A stretch of DNA of 64,000 nucleotides from SIG565 sp045540055 (GTDB taxonomy: Bacteria > Bacillota > Clostridia > Oscillospirales > Acutalibacteraceae): contig JAZQGO010000011.1 of assembly GCA_045540055.1 (NCBI GenBank), forward strand, positions 31,753 through 95,752, read 5' to 3'. The notes below the pieces were generated by a model that saw nothing but the letters and a program-made list of their open reading frames with translations, made no database searches and was not told where the DNA came from. This document shows, in pieces, positions 1 to 8,412 of the stretch (position 1 is the first letter of the stretch; each line of letters opens with the position of its first letter). The translations under genes and the position numbers were made by a program.

Positions 1-2340
1 CTCGATAGCGCCAGAAAATCGGGTTACGTGCGTGTACGTATTGACGGCAGTTTGTATGAACTGAGCGAAGAAATTAAGTTAGAGAAAAACAAGAAACACT
101 ATATTGATGTTATTATTGACCGTCTTGTTGTTAAAGCTGAAATCAAAAGCCGACTTGCAGGCAGTATTGAAACGGCTGCTAATCTTACGGGCGGTATCAT
201 CAATGTAGATATCATAGGTGGGCAGGAGCTTAAATTTTCCCAAAACTATGCCTGTGATGAGCATAATATGAGTCTGCCCGAGATTACGCCCACGCTATTT
301 TCCTTCAACAGCCCTGTGGGTGCCTGTCCAACCTGTACGGGTATCGGCAGGTTTATGAAGATTGACCCAAGGCTTATTGTTGCCGATGAAAGCAAATCGC
401 TTTTAGACGGTGCTATTCATGCGTCGGGCTGGGGTGTTAATTCATGGTTTTATCCTAATCAGGGTACAATTGCGACTATGTACTACCGTGGTATAGCTGA
501 CCACTATGGTTTTGACATTAACACACCTTTTAAGGATATACCCAAAGATGCTAAAAACGCCTTGTTTTACGGTACGGGCGATACAAAGATTAAACTTATA
601 CGCACGGGCAGTTGGGGCAAGGGTAGCGAATATTACGCTGCATTTGAGGGCGTTGTCAACAATCTTGAAAGGCGTTACCGCGAGTCAAAGAGTGATTTCG
701 CACGCCGTGAGATTGAAATAAATATGAATGAGTGTGATTGCCCTGACTGTAACGGCACAAGACTTAAGCCCGAGGCTATGGCGGTGACGGTTGGCGGTAA
801 GAATATTGATGAAATTTGTAATCTTTCTATCACCGAATTGATAGATTTTTTAGATGCGCTTGAGTTTACATCCTTTAAGCTGAAAATAGCGGCACCCATA
901 ATTAAAGAGATAAACAGCCGCCTTAACTTCCTAAAGAGCGTAGGACTTGACTATTTAACACTTTCTCGCTCTTCGGGTACATTGTCGGGAGGAGAGAGTC
1001 AGCGTATACGCTTAGCCACACAAATCGGCTCGTCGCTTATGGGTGTATTATATATTCTTGATGAGCCAAGCATAGGGCTACATCAGCGTGATAATGAAAA
1101 GCTGATACAGACTCTAAAACATTTACGCGACCTCGGTAATACCCTTATTGTTGTTGAACACGATGAGGATACCATTCGTGAAGCGGACTATGTTGTTGAT
1201 ATAGGTCACGGGGCAGGTATTCACGGAGGTGAGGTTGTGTTCTCGGGCACGGTCGAAGAGCTTAAAAAGTGCGAAAATTCGATTACATCCGATTACCTTA
1301 CGGGCCGCAGAAAAATCGAGGTTCCCGCTAACAGACGCAAGGGCAACGGCGCATTTTTAACCGTTAAGGGTGCGGCTGAAAACAATCTTAAAAACATTAA
1401 TGTTAAGCTGCCGCTTGGTGAGTTTATCTGTGTTACGGGTGTTTCGGGTTCAGGTAAATCTTCCTTCGTCAATGAAATTCTTTATAAGTATTTAGCGGCA
1501 AAACTAAACCGCGCCAATACCTTCCCCGGTAAATTCAAGTTAATTACTGGCGAAGAAAATCTTGATAAGGTTATAAATATTGACCAGTCACCCATAGGCA
1601 GAACTCCGCGTTCAAACCCTGCAACATATACGGGTGTTTTCAACGATATAAGGGAGCTTTTTGCTCAGACTAAGGATGCCAAGGCGCAGGGCTATAATGC
1701 AGGCCGTTTTTCCTTTAATGTTAAGGGCGGTCGATGTGAAGCCTGTGAAGGCGACGGTATAATGAAGATAGAGATGCACTTCCTGCCCGATATTTATGTG
1801 CCGTGTGAGGTGTGCGGTGGTAAGCGCTACAACCGTGAAACCTTAAATGTCAAGTATAAAGGCAAAAGCATTTCTGATGTTCTTGAAATGACGGTTGAGG
1901 AGGGGCTTAACTTCTTCTCGGCGGTGCCCAAAATTCAGCGAAAACTGCAGACGCTCTTTGATGTGGGACTCGGTTATATTAAAATCGGTCAGCCTGCAAC
2001 GACGCTTTCGGGCGGTGAGGCACAGCGTGTAAAGCTCGCTACCGAGCTTTCCAAGCGTTCGACGGGTAAGACAATTTATATACTCGATGAGCCAACGACA
2101 GGACTTCATTCGTATGATGTTCATATGCTTATAGAGGTTCTTCAGCGACTGGTTGACGGTGGTAATACCGTACTCGTTATCGAGCATAACCTTGATGTAA
2201 TCAAGACGGCCGACTATATAATCGACTTAGGCCCCGAGGGTGGTAACGCAGGCGGTACGCTTGTCTGTTGTGGAACACCAGAGCAGGTCGCAAAGGTTGA
2301 CGAGTCTTATACAGGTCAGTTTCTTAAAAAGATGCTGTAA
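1..2340 (+). CDS. uvrA: UvrABC excinuclease subunit A (5' end outside window)
   Basis: UvrA, the ATP-dependent damage-recognition subunit of nucleotide excision repair; it works with UvrB and UvrC in the cytoplasm. The reading frame is open from base 1, so about 780 of roughly 940 residues are present and the first ATP-binding motif lies outside the window. Visible are a CPTC...CPDC zinc module, the signature LSGGESQRIRLA with Walker B LDEPSIGLH, the second Walker A GVSGSGKSS, the C-terminal zinc finger CEAC...CEVC, and the second signature LSGGEAQRVKLA with LDEPTTGLH. The protein ends at a normal position. No clear terminator separates it from the next gene, so read-through is possible. The family assignment is certain; the true start is not visible. 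Confidence 0.97.
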   Translation, partial: LDSARKSGYVRVRIDGSLYELSEEIKLEKNKKHYIDVIIDRLVVKAEIKSRLAGSIETAANLTGGIINVDIIGGQELKFSQNYACDEHNMSLPEITPTLFSFNSPVGACPTCTGIGRFMKIDPRLIVADESKSLLDGAIHASGWGVNSWFYPNQGTIATMYYRGIADHYGFDINTPFKDIPKDAKNALFYGTGDTKIKLIRTGSWGKGSEYYAAFEGVVNNLERRYRESKSDFARREIEINMNECDCPDCNGTRLKPEAMAVTVGGKNIDEICNLSITELIDFLDALEFTSFKLKIAAPIIKEINSRLNFLKSVGLDYLTLSRSSGTLSGGESQRIRLATQIGSSLMGVLYILDEPSIGLHQRDNEKLIQTLKHLRDLGNTLIVVEHDEDTIREADYVVDIGHGAGIHGGEVVFSGTVEELKKCENSITSDYLTGRRKIEVPANRRKGNGAFLTVKGAAENNLKNINVKLPLGEFICVTGVSGSGKSSFVNEILYKYLAAKLNRANTFPGKFKLITGEENLDKVINIDQSPIGRTPRSNPATYTGVFNDIRELFAQTKDAKAQGYNAGRFSFNVKGGRCEACEGDGIMKIEMHFLPDIYVPCEVCGGKRYNRETLNVKYKGKSISDVLEMTVEEGLNFFSAVPKIQRKLQTLFDVGLGYIKIGQPATTLSGGEAQRVKLATELSKRSTGKTIYILDEPTTGLHSYDVHMLIEVLQRLVDGGNTVLVIEHNLDVIKTADYIIDLGPEGGNAGGTLVCCGTPEQVAKVDESYTGQFLKKML

Positions 2341-2404
2341 ATTTACACATTATTAAACATTTAAAGAGTATTTGTGCTAATATAATTTAAAAGGGGTGTT
2401 TTTT

Positions 2405-3223
2405 GTGTTCGGGTATATTAAGGCATATAAGCCGGAATTACGTCTTAAAGAATGGGAAATGTACAAGGCGGTTTACTGTACCCTTTGCAAGCATCTCGGT
2501 AAAAAATACGGCATTTTTTCAAGATTTACTTTAAGCTACGATTTTACCTTTTTGTGTATGCTTAATATGTCGCTTAAGGATTGCGATATTGATGTAACCC
2601 GTAAAAGCTGTGCCTTTAATCCGCTTAAAAGGTGCAACTACTGTAAAGGCGCAGACGATGATTTTGATTTTCCTGCCGCGGCGGCAATGATAATGGTTTA
2701 TTATAAACTGCTCGATAATATTGCCGACGAAAAGGGTATTAAAAAAATCGGATACCAAATTATTAAACCTCTGTTTAGCGGGGCACATAAGAAGGCTTCG
2801 CAAAGTTTTCCCGATATTGAACAGATAATTAAAGCTTATATTTTAGAGCAGGATAAGCTTGAAAAGGCAGGCTGTGATAATCTTGATGAGGCGGCAAATC
2901 CTACCGCTACTGCGCTGTCAAGACTGTTTATGATGTGCGCCGATGATGAGTTGAACAAGCGTGCACTCGAGCGTCTCGGGTATTGTATGGGTAGATATAT
3001 CTATATAACCGATGCGCTGTCGGATTATAATGATGATATAAAACGGGGCAGATATAATCCCTTAAAAAATGACAAAAATTATCATGAGCGTGCCAAAATA
3101 CAGATTGATGCTTGTATAACCGAGGCAATAAAAGCCTTCGAGCTTATTGATATTAAAAGATTTAAAAACATACTTGGCAATATTATATATTTAGGACTTG
3201 AACAAAAGGAGTTAGACAAATGA
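2405..3223 (+). CDS. DUF5685-type hypothetical protein
   Basis: About 272 residues of unknown function. I recognise the N-terminal pattern (FGYIKAYKPELRLKEWE, then YCTLCKHLG, then CAFNPLKRCNYC) as that of the DUF5685 family of Firmicutes. Three pairs of cysteines in the first 90 residues could bind a metal; the rest is predicted helical. The GTG at 2405 is preferred because an AAGGGG ribosome binding site ends 8 bases upstream; the GTG at 2396 would overlap that site. The stop overlaps the ATG of the J-domain gene by four bases, so the two are translationally coupled. The role is unknown; the coupling suggests a chaperone-related or folding-related job, which is inference. Confidence 0.75.
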   Translation: MFGYIKAYKPELRLKEWEMYKAVYCTLCKHLGKKYGIFSRFTLSYDFTFLCMLNMSLKDCDIDVTRKSCAFNPLKRCNYCKGADDDFDFPAAAAMIMVYYKLLDNIADEKGIKKIGYQIIKPLFSGAHKKASQSFPDIEQIIKAYILEQDKLEKAGCDNLDEAANPTATALSRLFMMCADDELNKRALERLGYCMGRYIYITDALSDYNDDIKRGRYNPLKNDKNYHERAKIQIDACITEAIKAFELIDIKRFKNILGNIIYLGLEQKELDK

Positions 3224-3831
3224 AGGATCCCTATTCAGTGTTGGGTGTCAGCCCAAACGCCAGTGATGATGAAATAAAGAAAGCCTATAGGGAGCAGGCA
3301 CGTAAATATCATCCCGATAATTATGTTGATAATCCGCTGTCTGACCTTGCACATGAAAAAATGCAGGAAATCAATGAGGCGTATGACGAGATTGTTAAGC
3401 GTAGAAATGCCTCAAAAAAGGGTGGCTCGTCATATAGCGGAAATACCAACAGCTCCTATCCCGATATTCGTTCTTTAATAAATGCAGGCAGACTTGAGGA
3501 TGCGCAGGAGCTGCTTGACGGTGTACCGATATCATCCAGAGATGCCGAGTGGTATTTTCTTAACGGTTCTGTACTTTATAAAAAAGGCTGGTTTGACGGT
3601 GCATATACAAGCTTTGTCAGCGCCTGTCGTATGGACCCGACCAATCCTGAGTATCGCGAGGCGCTAAACCGTATGCAGCGCAGAGGAGCAAGAGCCTACG
3701 GCAATCCGTATACTTCATCAGGCAATATGGGCGGCAGCGGGGGCTGCTGTTCAGCCGACCCCTGTACGACCCTTTGCTGTGCCGACTGTTGTTGCGAGAT
3801 GCTTGGCGGCGATTTAATACCTTGTTGTTAG
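3220..3831 (+). CDS. J-domain (DnaJ-like) protein with cysteine-rich tail
   Basis: 203-residue co-chaperone-like protein. Residues 3-65 form a J domain with the invariant HPD at 31-33, which in this family stimulates the ATPase of DnaK. A Ser/Gly linker follows, then a helical TPR-like stretch (about 90-150, including AEWYFLNGSVLYKKGWFDGAY). The last 25 residues are strikingly cysteine-rich, with repeated CC and CCC runs. It lacks the G/F-rich region and the zinc-finger layout of true DnaJ, so it is a specialised J protein. ATGA overlap couples it to the upstream gene. The Cys tail could bind metal or be lipid-modified; that is speculation. Confidence 0.85.
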   Translation: MKDPYSVLGVSPNASDDEIKKAYREQARKYHPDNYVDNPLSDLAHEKMQEINEAYDEIVKRRNASKKGGSSYSGNTNSSYPDIRSLINAGRLEDAQELLDGVPISSRDAEWYFLNGSVLYKKGWFDGAYTSFVSACRMDPTNPEYREALNRMQRRGARAYGNPYTSSGNMGGSGGCCSADPCTTLCCADCCCEMLGGDLIPCC

Positions 3832-3844
3832 TGGTGTATTTCAG

Positions 3845-4372
3845 ATGAAACAAACCGTAAAAATCACTTTTTGCGCCATAATGGCGGCATTAGGTACGGC
3901 GTTTATGCTTTTGTCATATTTTCCGTATTTTACCTATGCTGTGCCTGCTATTTCGGGTGTGATGACTTTAGTGGTGCTGATAGAAATTAAGGGCAAATGG
4001 CCCGTATTTACCTACATTGTAACGGCGCTGTTGGTCTTTTTGTTTGCCGAGCCCGAGTCAAAGCTTATGTATATACTGTTCTTCGGTTATTATCCCGTTT
4101 TAAAGGCGGCTATCGAGCGTATCAGAAGTAGGGTAGTGCAGTACATTTTAAAATTTTCGGTATTTAATGCGGCTATACTTTTGCTATATGGTGTTTTATC
4201 GGGCATCTTTGGCATCGATATCAGCGAATTCGGCAGGTACGGTATAATAGGCGCTATGGGTATGCTTGCTTTAGCAAATGTGACATTTTATCTATATGAT
4301 ATTGTTTTGGTGCGTGTTGCCAATATGTATTTGAGGTTCATACACCCTAAAATTAAAAAAGCATTTAAATAG
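3845..4372 (+). CDS. Integral membrane protein of unknown function
   Basis: 175 residues with about five hydrophobic segments (near residues 5-30, 38-50, 55-75, 95-120, 130-160), so almost all of the protein is membrane embedded. The N-terminus (MKQTVKITFCAIMAALGTAFMLL) resembles the first helix of ECF-transporter S components and related small membrane proteins, but I see no clear substrate signature. It starts 13 bases after the J-domain gene, so it is probably the last gene of that operon; a strong hairpin terminator follows immediately. No convincing Shine-Dalgarno site is visible, which fits translational coupling. Function not assigned. Confidence 0.7.
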   Translation: MKQTVKITFCAIMAALGTAFMLLSYFPYFTYAVPAISGVMTLVVLIEIKGKWPVFTYIVTALLVFLFAEPESKLMYILFFGYYPVLKAAIERIRSRVVQYILKFSVFNAAILLLYGVLSGIFGIDISEFGRYGIIGAMGMLALANVTFYLYDIVLVRVANMYLRFIHPKIKKAFK

Positions 4373-4373
4373 T

Positions 4374-4411
4374 AAAAAGGAAGGATATGTATTGACATAT
4401 CCTTCCTTTTT
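4374..4411 (+). terminator. Strong intrinsic terminator after the uvrA-side operon
   Basis: A perfect 17-bp stem (4374-4390 pairs with 4395-4411) with a 4-base ATTG loop; the 3' arm ends in five T. It begins one base after the stop codon of the membrane-protein gene. The same bases carry the -35 box of the next operon. Confidence 0.9.
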
Positions 4412-4420
4412 AGGTATAAT
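4392..4420 (+). promoter_or_regulatory. Sigma-A-type promoter of the citrate/2-oxoglutarate operon
   Basis: TTGACA (4392-4397), 17-base spacer, TATAAT (4415-4420): a consensus vegetative promoter. Its -35 box begins in the loop of the preceding terminator and the spacer overlies the 3' arm. Transcription should start near 4427, giving a leader of about 37 bases before the start codon. Confidence 0.9.
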
Positions 4421-4450
4421 TGTATACAATAATACGTTTATACTTGTATA
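4419..4450 (+). promoter_or_regulatory. Two palindromic operators, probably for the GntR/FCD regulator
   Basis: ATTGTATACAAT (4419-4430) is a perfect 12-bp palindrome overlapping the -10 box and transcription start. TATACTTGTATA (4439-4450) is a second palindrome with arms TATAC/GTATA, ending at the ribosome binding site. The TTGTATACAA core is typical of operators bound by FCD-type GntR regulators, and such a regulator is the second gene of this operon. The placement predicts repression by steric block. The pairing of site and regulator is inference. Confidence 0.75.
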
Positions 4451-4463
4451 AGGAGATGAAATT

Positions 4464-5837
4464 ATGTTAGAGATATCGAAAAAGTCGAATTTACTTGAGC
4501 AAAATTCCTATAAATACAGCCTGCAGGATATTGCAGAGCCTAATCTCTACCGAGAAATTTATAACTACAGCGAGGTGCCAAAGGTTCCTTTTAATCACCG
4601 CCGCGTACCTATGAATATGCCCGAGGAGATTTGGATAACCGATACATCACTGCGAGACGGTCAACAGTCGGTTGAGCCGTATTCGGTCGAGCAGATTGTA
4701 AAGATTTATAAATTGCTTTCAAAGCTTGGCGGCCCGTACGGTATAGTCCGTCAGACCGAGATGTTTGTCTACAGCAAGAAGGATAGACAGGCGATAGAAA
4801 AGTGTATGGAGCTTGGCCTTAAGTTCCCCGAAATCACCACCTGGATAAGAGCGAGCAAGGAGGACTTTAAGCTTGTTAAGGATTTGGGTATTCGTGAGAC
4901 GGGTATTCTTGTTTCCTGTAGCGACTATCACATATTTAAAAAGCTCGGCAAAACTCGTAAACAGGCGATGGAGGGTTATCTTGCAACCGTTGCCGATGCC
5001 TTCGAGGCAGGTGTTATGCCACGATGTCATTTAGAGGATATTACAAGGGCCGATTTCTATGGCTTTGTTGTACCGTTTGTTAATGAGCTTATGAAGATGT
5101 CAAGAGATGCGGGCATTCCCGTTAAAATTCGTGCGTGTGACACTATGGGCTACGGTGTTCCTTATTCTGAGGTTGCGTTGCCGAGAAGTGTACCGGGCAT
5201 AATTTACGGCCTACAGCACTATTCCGATGTTCCGAGTGAAATGCTTGAGTGGCACGGACATAACGACTTCTATAAATCGGTTTCCAACGCAACTGCCGCG
5301 TGGCTTTACGGTGCGTCGGCTGTCAACTGCTCGTTACTCGGTATAGGAGAGCGTACAGGTAATGTTCCGCTTGAGGCAATGGTGTTTGAATATGCTTCGC
5401 TTCGTGGCTCGCTTGACGGTATGAACACTACTGTTATTACCGAAATTGCTGACTTCTTTAAAAATGAAATAGGCTATAAAATTCCACCGATGACACCCTT
5501 TATCGGTCGTAACTTTAATGTTACCAAGGCGGGCATACACGCTGACGGACTTTTAAAGGATGAAGAGATTTACAATATTTTTGATACCGATAAGATACTT
5601 AATCGTCCCGCATCGGTTATGATCAGTAAAACAAGTGGCCTTGCAGGAATCGCTTATTGGATAAATCAGAACTGTAACCTCAAGGGTGACAAGGTAATCG
5701 GTAAGCGTGATGAACTAGTGCTTAAACTCAAAGAGTGGATTGATAAGGAATATGAGGATGGTAGACAAACCGCATTATCTAACGATGAATTAGAAGAAAA
5801 AATCAATGAACTTACAAACGGAAAGGGGTTGGCGTAA
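4464..5837 (+). CDS. Probable citrate (Re)-synthase, homocitrate/isopropylmalate synthase family
   Basis: 457-residue TIM-barrel acyltransferase of the HMGL-like family. The metal and substrate motif DTSLRDGQQS is near residue 60 and the HGHND motif near residue 264. By family knowledge these enzymes condense acetyl-CoA with a 2-oxoacid. Size, absence of a long LeuA-type regulatory domain, and direct linkage to aconitase and isocitrate dehydrogenase point to the Re-face citrate synthase known from Clostridium kluyveri rather than to LeuA or homocitrate synthase. There is no lysine or leucine gene nearby. Strong AAGGAG site 8 bases before the ATG. First gene of a four-gene operon and coupled to the next by TAATG. 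Substrate choice is inferred from context. Confidence 0.82.
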   Translation: MLEISKKSNLLEQNSYKYSLQDIAEPNLYREIYNYSEVPKVPFNHRRVPMNMPEEIWITDTSLRDGQQSVEPYSVEQIVKIYKLLSKLGGPYGIVRQTEMFVYSKKDRQAIEKCMELGLKFPEITTWIRASKEDFKLVKDLGIRETGILVSCSDYHIFKKLGKTRKQAMEGYLATVADAFEAGVMPRCHLEDITRADFYGFVVPFVNELMKMSRDAGIPVKIRACDTMGYGVPYSEVALPRSVPGIIYGLQHYSDVPSEMLEWHGHNDFYKSVSNATAAWLYGASAVNCSLLGIGERTGNVPLEAMVFEYASLRGSLDGMNTTVITEIADFFKNEIGYKIPPMTPFIGRNFNVTKAGIHADGLLKDEEIYNIFDTDKILNRPASVMISKTSGLAGIAYWINQNCNLKGDKVIGKRDELVLKLKEWIDKEYEDGRQTALSNDELEEKINELTNGKGLA

Positions 5838-6481
5838 TGTTTCAGCATAAAAGCATATCTTTAGCTGACCAGATTTTTGAAAGGCTTGAAAATGATATAC
5901 TTATAGGTAAATATCAGTATGGTACGGTGCTCACCGAAACGGCACTGTCTGAAGAGCTGGGCGTCAGCCGTACACCTGTGCGAGAGGCTTTGCGCCGTCT
6001 TCAGCAGGAAAATCTTATTAAGGACACCAACAAGGGTATGGTAGTTCTCGGTATCACCGAAGAGGACCTTAAGGATATTTATAATATCAGGTTACAACTT
6101 GAAGGTATGGCGGTTGAGAAATTTATCGAAAACCTTACCGAAGAATCCTTGTCAAAGCTCAAAGAAATTCTTGACTTTCAGGAGTTTTACGGTGGCAAGC
6201 ACGACAGCTATCATGTAATTTTTAAGGATAGCGAATTCCACGAGAGTATCTATAAAAACTGCGGTAGCTCCATTCTTTGCGAAACACTTTTACCGCTTCA
6301 TAAAAAGGTGGTTAAATTTCGTCAGGCTTCTATTGAGCAGACGGGGCGCACCGAAAAATCAATCAACGAGCATAAGGCTTTGTATGATGCGATAAAGCAA
6401 AGAAACATCACTCTTGCAAAGCAACTTATCAATGAGCATATTTTAAACGCACGCAACAGTATTATGGGAGGTATTAAGTAA
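5837..6481 (+). CDS. GntR-family transcriptional regulator, FCD subfamily
   Basis: 214 residues. An N-terminal winged helix (about 8-72) holds the GntR signature ALSEELGVSRTPVREALRRL; a C-terminal all-helical FCD effector domain (about 85-210) contains the IRLQLEG and HESIYK patterns with His/Asp candidates for metal or carboxylate binding. FCD proteins usually sense organic acids, so a tricarboxylic acid or 2-oxoglutarate is a reasonable ligand. It sits between citrate synthase and aconitase with one-base TAATG overlaps on both sides. Palindromes of the right type lie on the operon promoter, so negative autoregulation is the simplest model (inference). Confidence 0.92.
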   Translation: MFQHKSISLADQIFERLENDILIGKYQYGTVLTETALSEELGVSRTPVREALRRLQQENLIKDTNKGMVVLGITEEDLKDIYNIRLQLEGMAVEKFIENLTEESLSKLKEILDFQEFYGGKHDSYHVIFKDSEFHESIYKNCGSSILCETLLPLHKKVVKFRQASIEQTGRTEKSINEHKALYDAIKQRNITLAKQLINEHILNARNSIMGGIK

Positions 6482-8412
6482 TGGGACTGACTATTGCACA
6501 GAAAATAATTAAGGCGCATCTGGTTGAGGGTGAAATGGTCGCAGGTAGCGAAATCGCACTTAAAATCGACCAGACCTTGACGCAGGATGCTACGGGAACA
6601 ATGGCATATCTTGAGTTTGAAACAATGGGCATTGACCGTGTGCGCACCGAAAAAAGTGTCGCATATATAGACCACAACACCCTGCAGTCAGGCTTTGAAA
6701 ATGCCGATGACCACCGATATATCCAGAGTGTTTGTAAAAAGCACGGCATATATTTTTCACGCCCCGGTAACGGTATCTGCCATCAGGTGCACTTAGAGCG
6801 CTTCGGCATACCGGGTAAAACACTTATCGGCTCTGATAGCCATACCCCCACGGGCGGAGGTATCGGTATGCTTGCGATGGGCGCGGGCGGTCTTGATGTG
6901 GCAGTCGCTATGGGCGGCGGCGCATATCATATCACAATGCCTAAAATGTATAAGGTTAATCTTACAGGAAAACTCAATGACTTTGTTACCGCTAAGGATG
7001 TCAGCCTTGAAATACTGCGAATTTTGTCGGTTAAGGGCGGCGTGGGCGCCATAATCGAATGGGGTGGCGAGGGTGTTAAAACCCTTTCGGTGCCCGAGCG
7101 TGCGACCATTACAAATATGGGTACAGAGCTTGGCGCAACTACCTCAATCTTCCCGTCAGATGAAATTACAAAAGCATTTTTGGCGGCGCAGGGCAGAGAG
7201 CAGGATTATGTAGAGCTGTCAAGCGACAGCGACGCAGTATACGACAGGGTGATAGATATTAACCTATCCACTCTAAAGCCATTAATCGCTTGTCCGCATA
7301 GTCCCGACAATGTTGTTACTGTCGAAAGCCTTAAGGGTACCAAGGTTGACCAGGTATGTATCGGCTCTTGTACCAATTCGTCCCTCTTTGATATGCTCAA
7401 AGTGGCGGCACTTCTTAAGGGAAAAATCATAAGCCCCTTTGTAAGCCTTTCGGTGTCCCCCGGCTCAAAACAGGTGCTTTCGATGCTGTCAAGTTGTGGC
7501 GCATTAACCGATATTTTGGCATCTGGTGCCCGACTTCTCGAGTGTGCTTGCGGACCCTGCATCGGTATGGGCTTCTCGCCCAACTCGGGTGGTGTTTCAC
7601 TTCGTACCTTTAACCGTAACTTTGAGGGTAGAAGCGGCACTGCCGACGGTCAGGTTTATCTCGTCTCACCCGAAACTGCGGTTGCGGCGGCGCTTACGGG
7701 TTATATTACCGACCCAAGAGAATTAGGCTTTATGCCTAAGGTAGAAATGCCCGAAAAGTTTAAAATTGATGACTCGGCTGTTATTGAGCCTGCAAGTGTA
7801 GAGGAAGCGGTAAAACTTGAGGTATTACGCGGACCGAATATTAAGAAGTTCCCCGATAGTTATCCTCAAGAGGATACTCTAAAAGCACCCCTTATTCTTA
7901 AGGTTGGCGACAATATTACAACCGACCATATTATGCCGGCGGGCGCAAAAATATTGCCTTACCGTTCAAATATTCCACATTTGTCACAGTATTGCTTCGG
8001 TGTGTGTGATACAACCTTCCCCGAGCGTGCAAAGGCGGCAGGCCGCAGCATAATCGTCGGCGGCTCCAATTACGGTCAGGGCTCCTCGCGTGAGCATGCG
8101 GCACTCGTACCGCTTTATCTCGGTGTGCGCGCAGTAATTACCAAAAGCTTTGCGAGAATACACATTGCAAACCTAATAAATGCAGGTATTATGCCGCTTA
8201 CATTCAAAAATCCTGATGATTACGATATGTTAAATCAAGGGGATGAGTTAGAACTAACTGACATTTATGCCGGTATGGATAGCGGCGAAATCAAGTTGAA
8301 TAATTTAAGCACAGGTGAAGAATATATCTTAAATTGTTCCTTTACCGAGCGTCAAAAAGCAATTTTAAAGGCAGGTAGTCTACTTGCATATACAAAGGAG
8401 ATAGGACAGTAA
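6481..8412 (+). CDS. acnA: Aconitate hydratase (monomeric mitochondrial-type)
   Basis: 643-residue [4Fe-4S] dehydratase isomerising citrate to isocitrate via cis-aconitate. The three cluster ligands are visible: Cys297 in CIGSCTNSS, and Cys357 and Cys360 in CACGPCIGMG. The substrate-binding SDSHTPTGGG lies near residue 120. The C-terminal swivel domain begins near residue 465 (KVGDNITTDHIMPAG) and contains the conserved GGSNYGQGSSREHAA. At about 640 residues it is shorter than the roughly 890-residue AcnA of E. coli and matches the compact clostridial aconitases. Coupled by TAATG to the regulator upstream and the dehydrogenase downstream. Homoaconitase is the alternative; the linked dehydrogenase and lack of lysine genes argue for aconitase. 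Confidence 0.93.
   Translation: MGLTIAQKIIKAHLVEGEMVAGSEIALKIDQTLTQDATGTMAYLEFETMGIDRVRTEKSVAYIDHNTLQSGFENADDHRYIQSVCKKHGIYFSRPGNGICHQVHLERFGIPGKTLIGSDSHTPTGGGIGMLAMGAGGLDVAVAMGGGAYHITMPKMYKVNLTGKLNDFVTAKDVSLEILRILSVKGGVGAIIEWGGEGVKTLSVPERATITNMGTELGATTSIFPSDEITKAFLAAQGREQDYVELSSDSDAVYDRVIDINLSTLKPLIACPHSPDNVVTVESLKGTKVDQVCIGSCTNSSLFDMLKVAALLKGKIISPFVSLSVSPGSKQVLSMLSSCGALTDILASGARLLECACGPCIGMGFSPNSGGVSLRTFNRNFEGRSGTADGQVYLVSPETAVAAALTGYITDPRELGFMPKVEMPEKFKIDDSAVIEPASVEEAVKLEVLRGPNIKKFPDSYPQEDTLKAPLILKVGDNITTDHIMPAGAKILPYRSNIPHLSQYCFGVCDTTFPERAKAAGRSIIVGGSNYGQGSSREHAALVPLYLGVRAVITKSFARIHIANLINAGIMPLTFKNPDDYDMLNQGDELELTDIYAGMDSGEIKLNNLSTGEEYILNCSFTERQKAILKAGSLLAYTKEIGQ

Noticed and set aside
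7206..7640. 144-codon minus-strand frame inside aconitase
   Set aside because: Shadow of a highly conserved coding region; no start signals.
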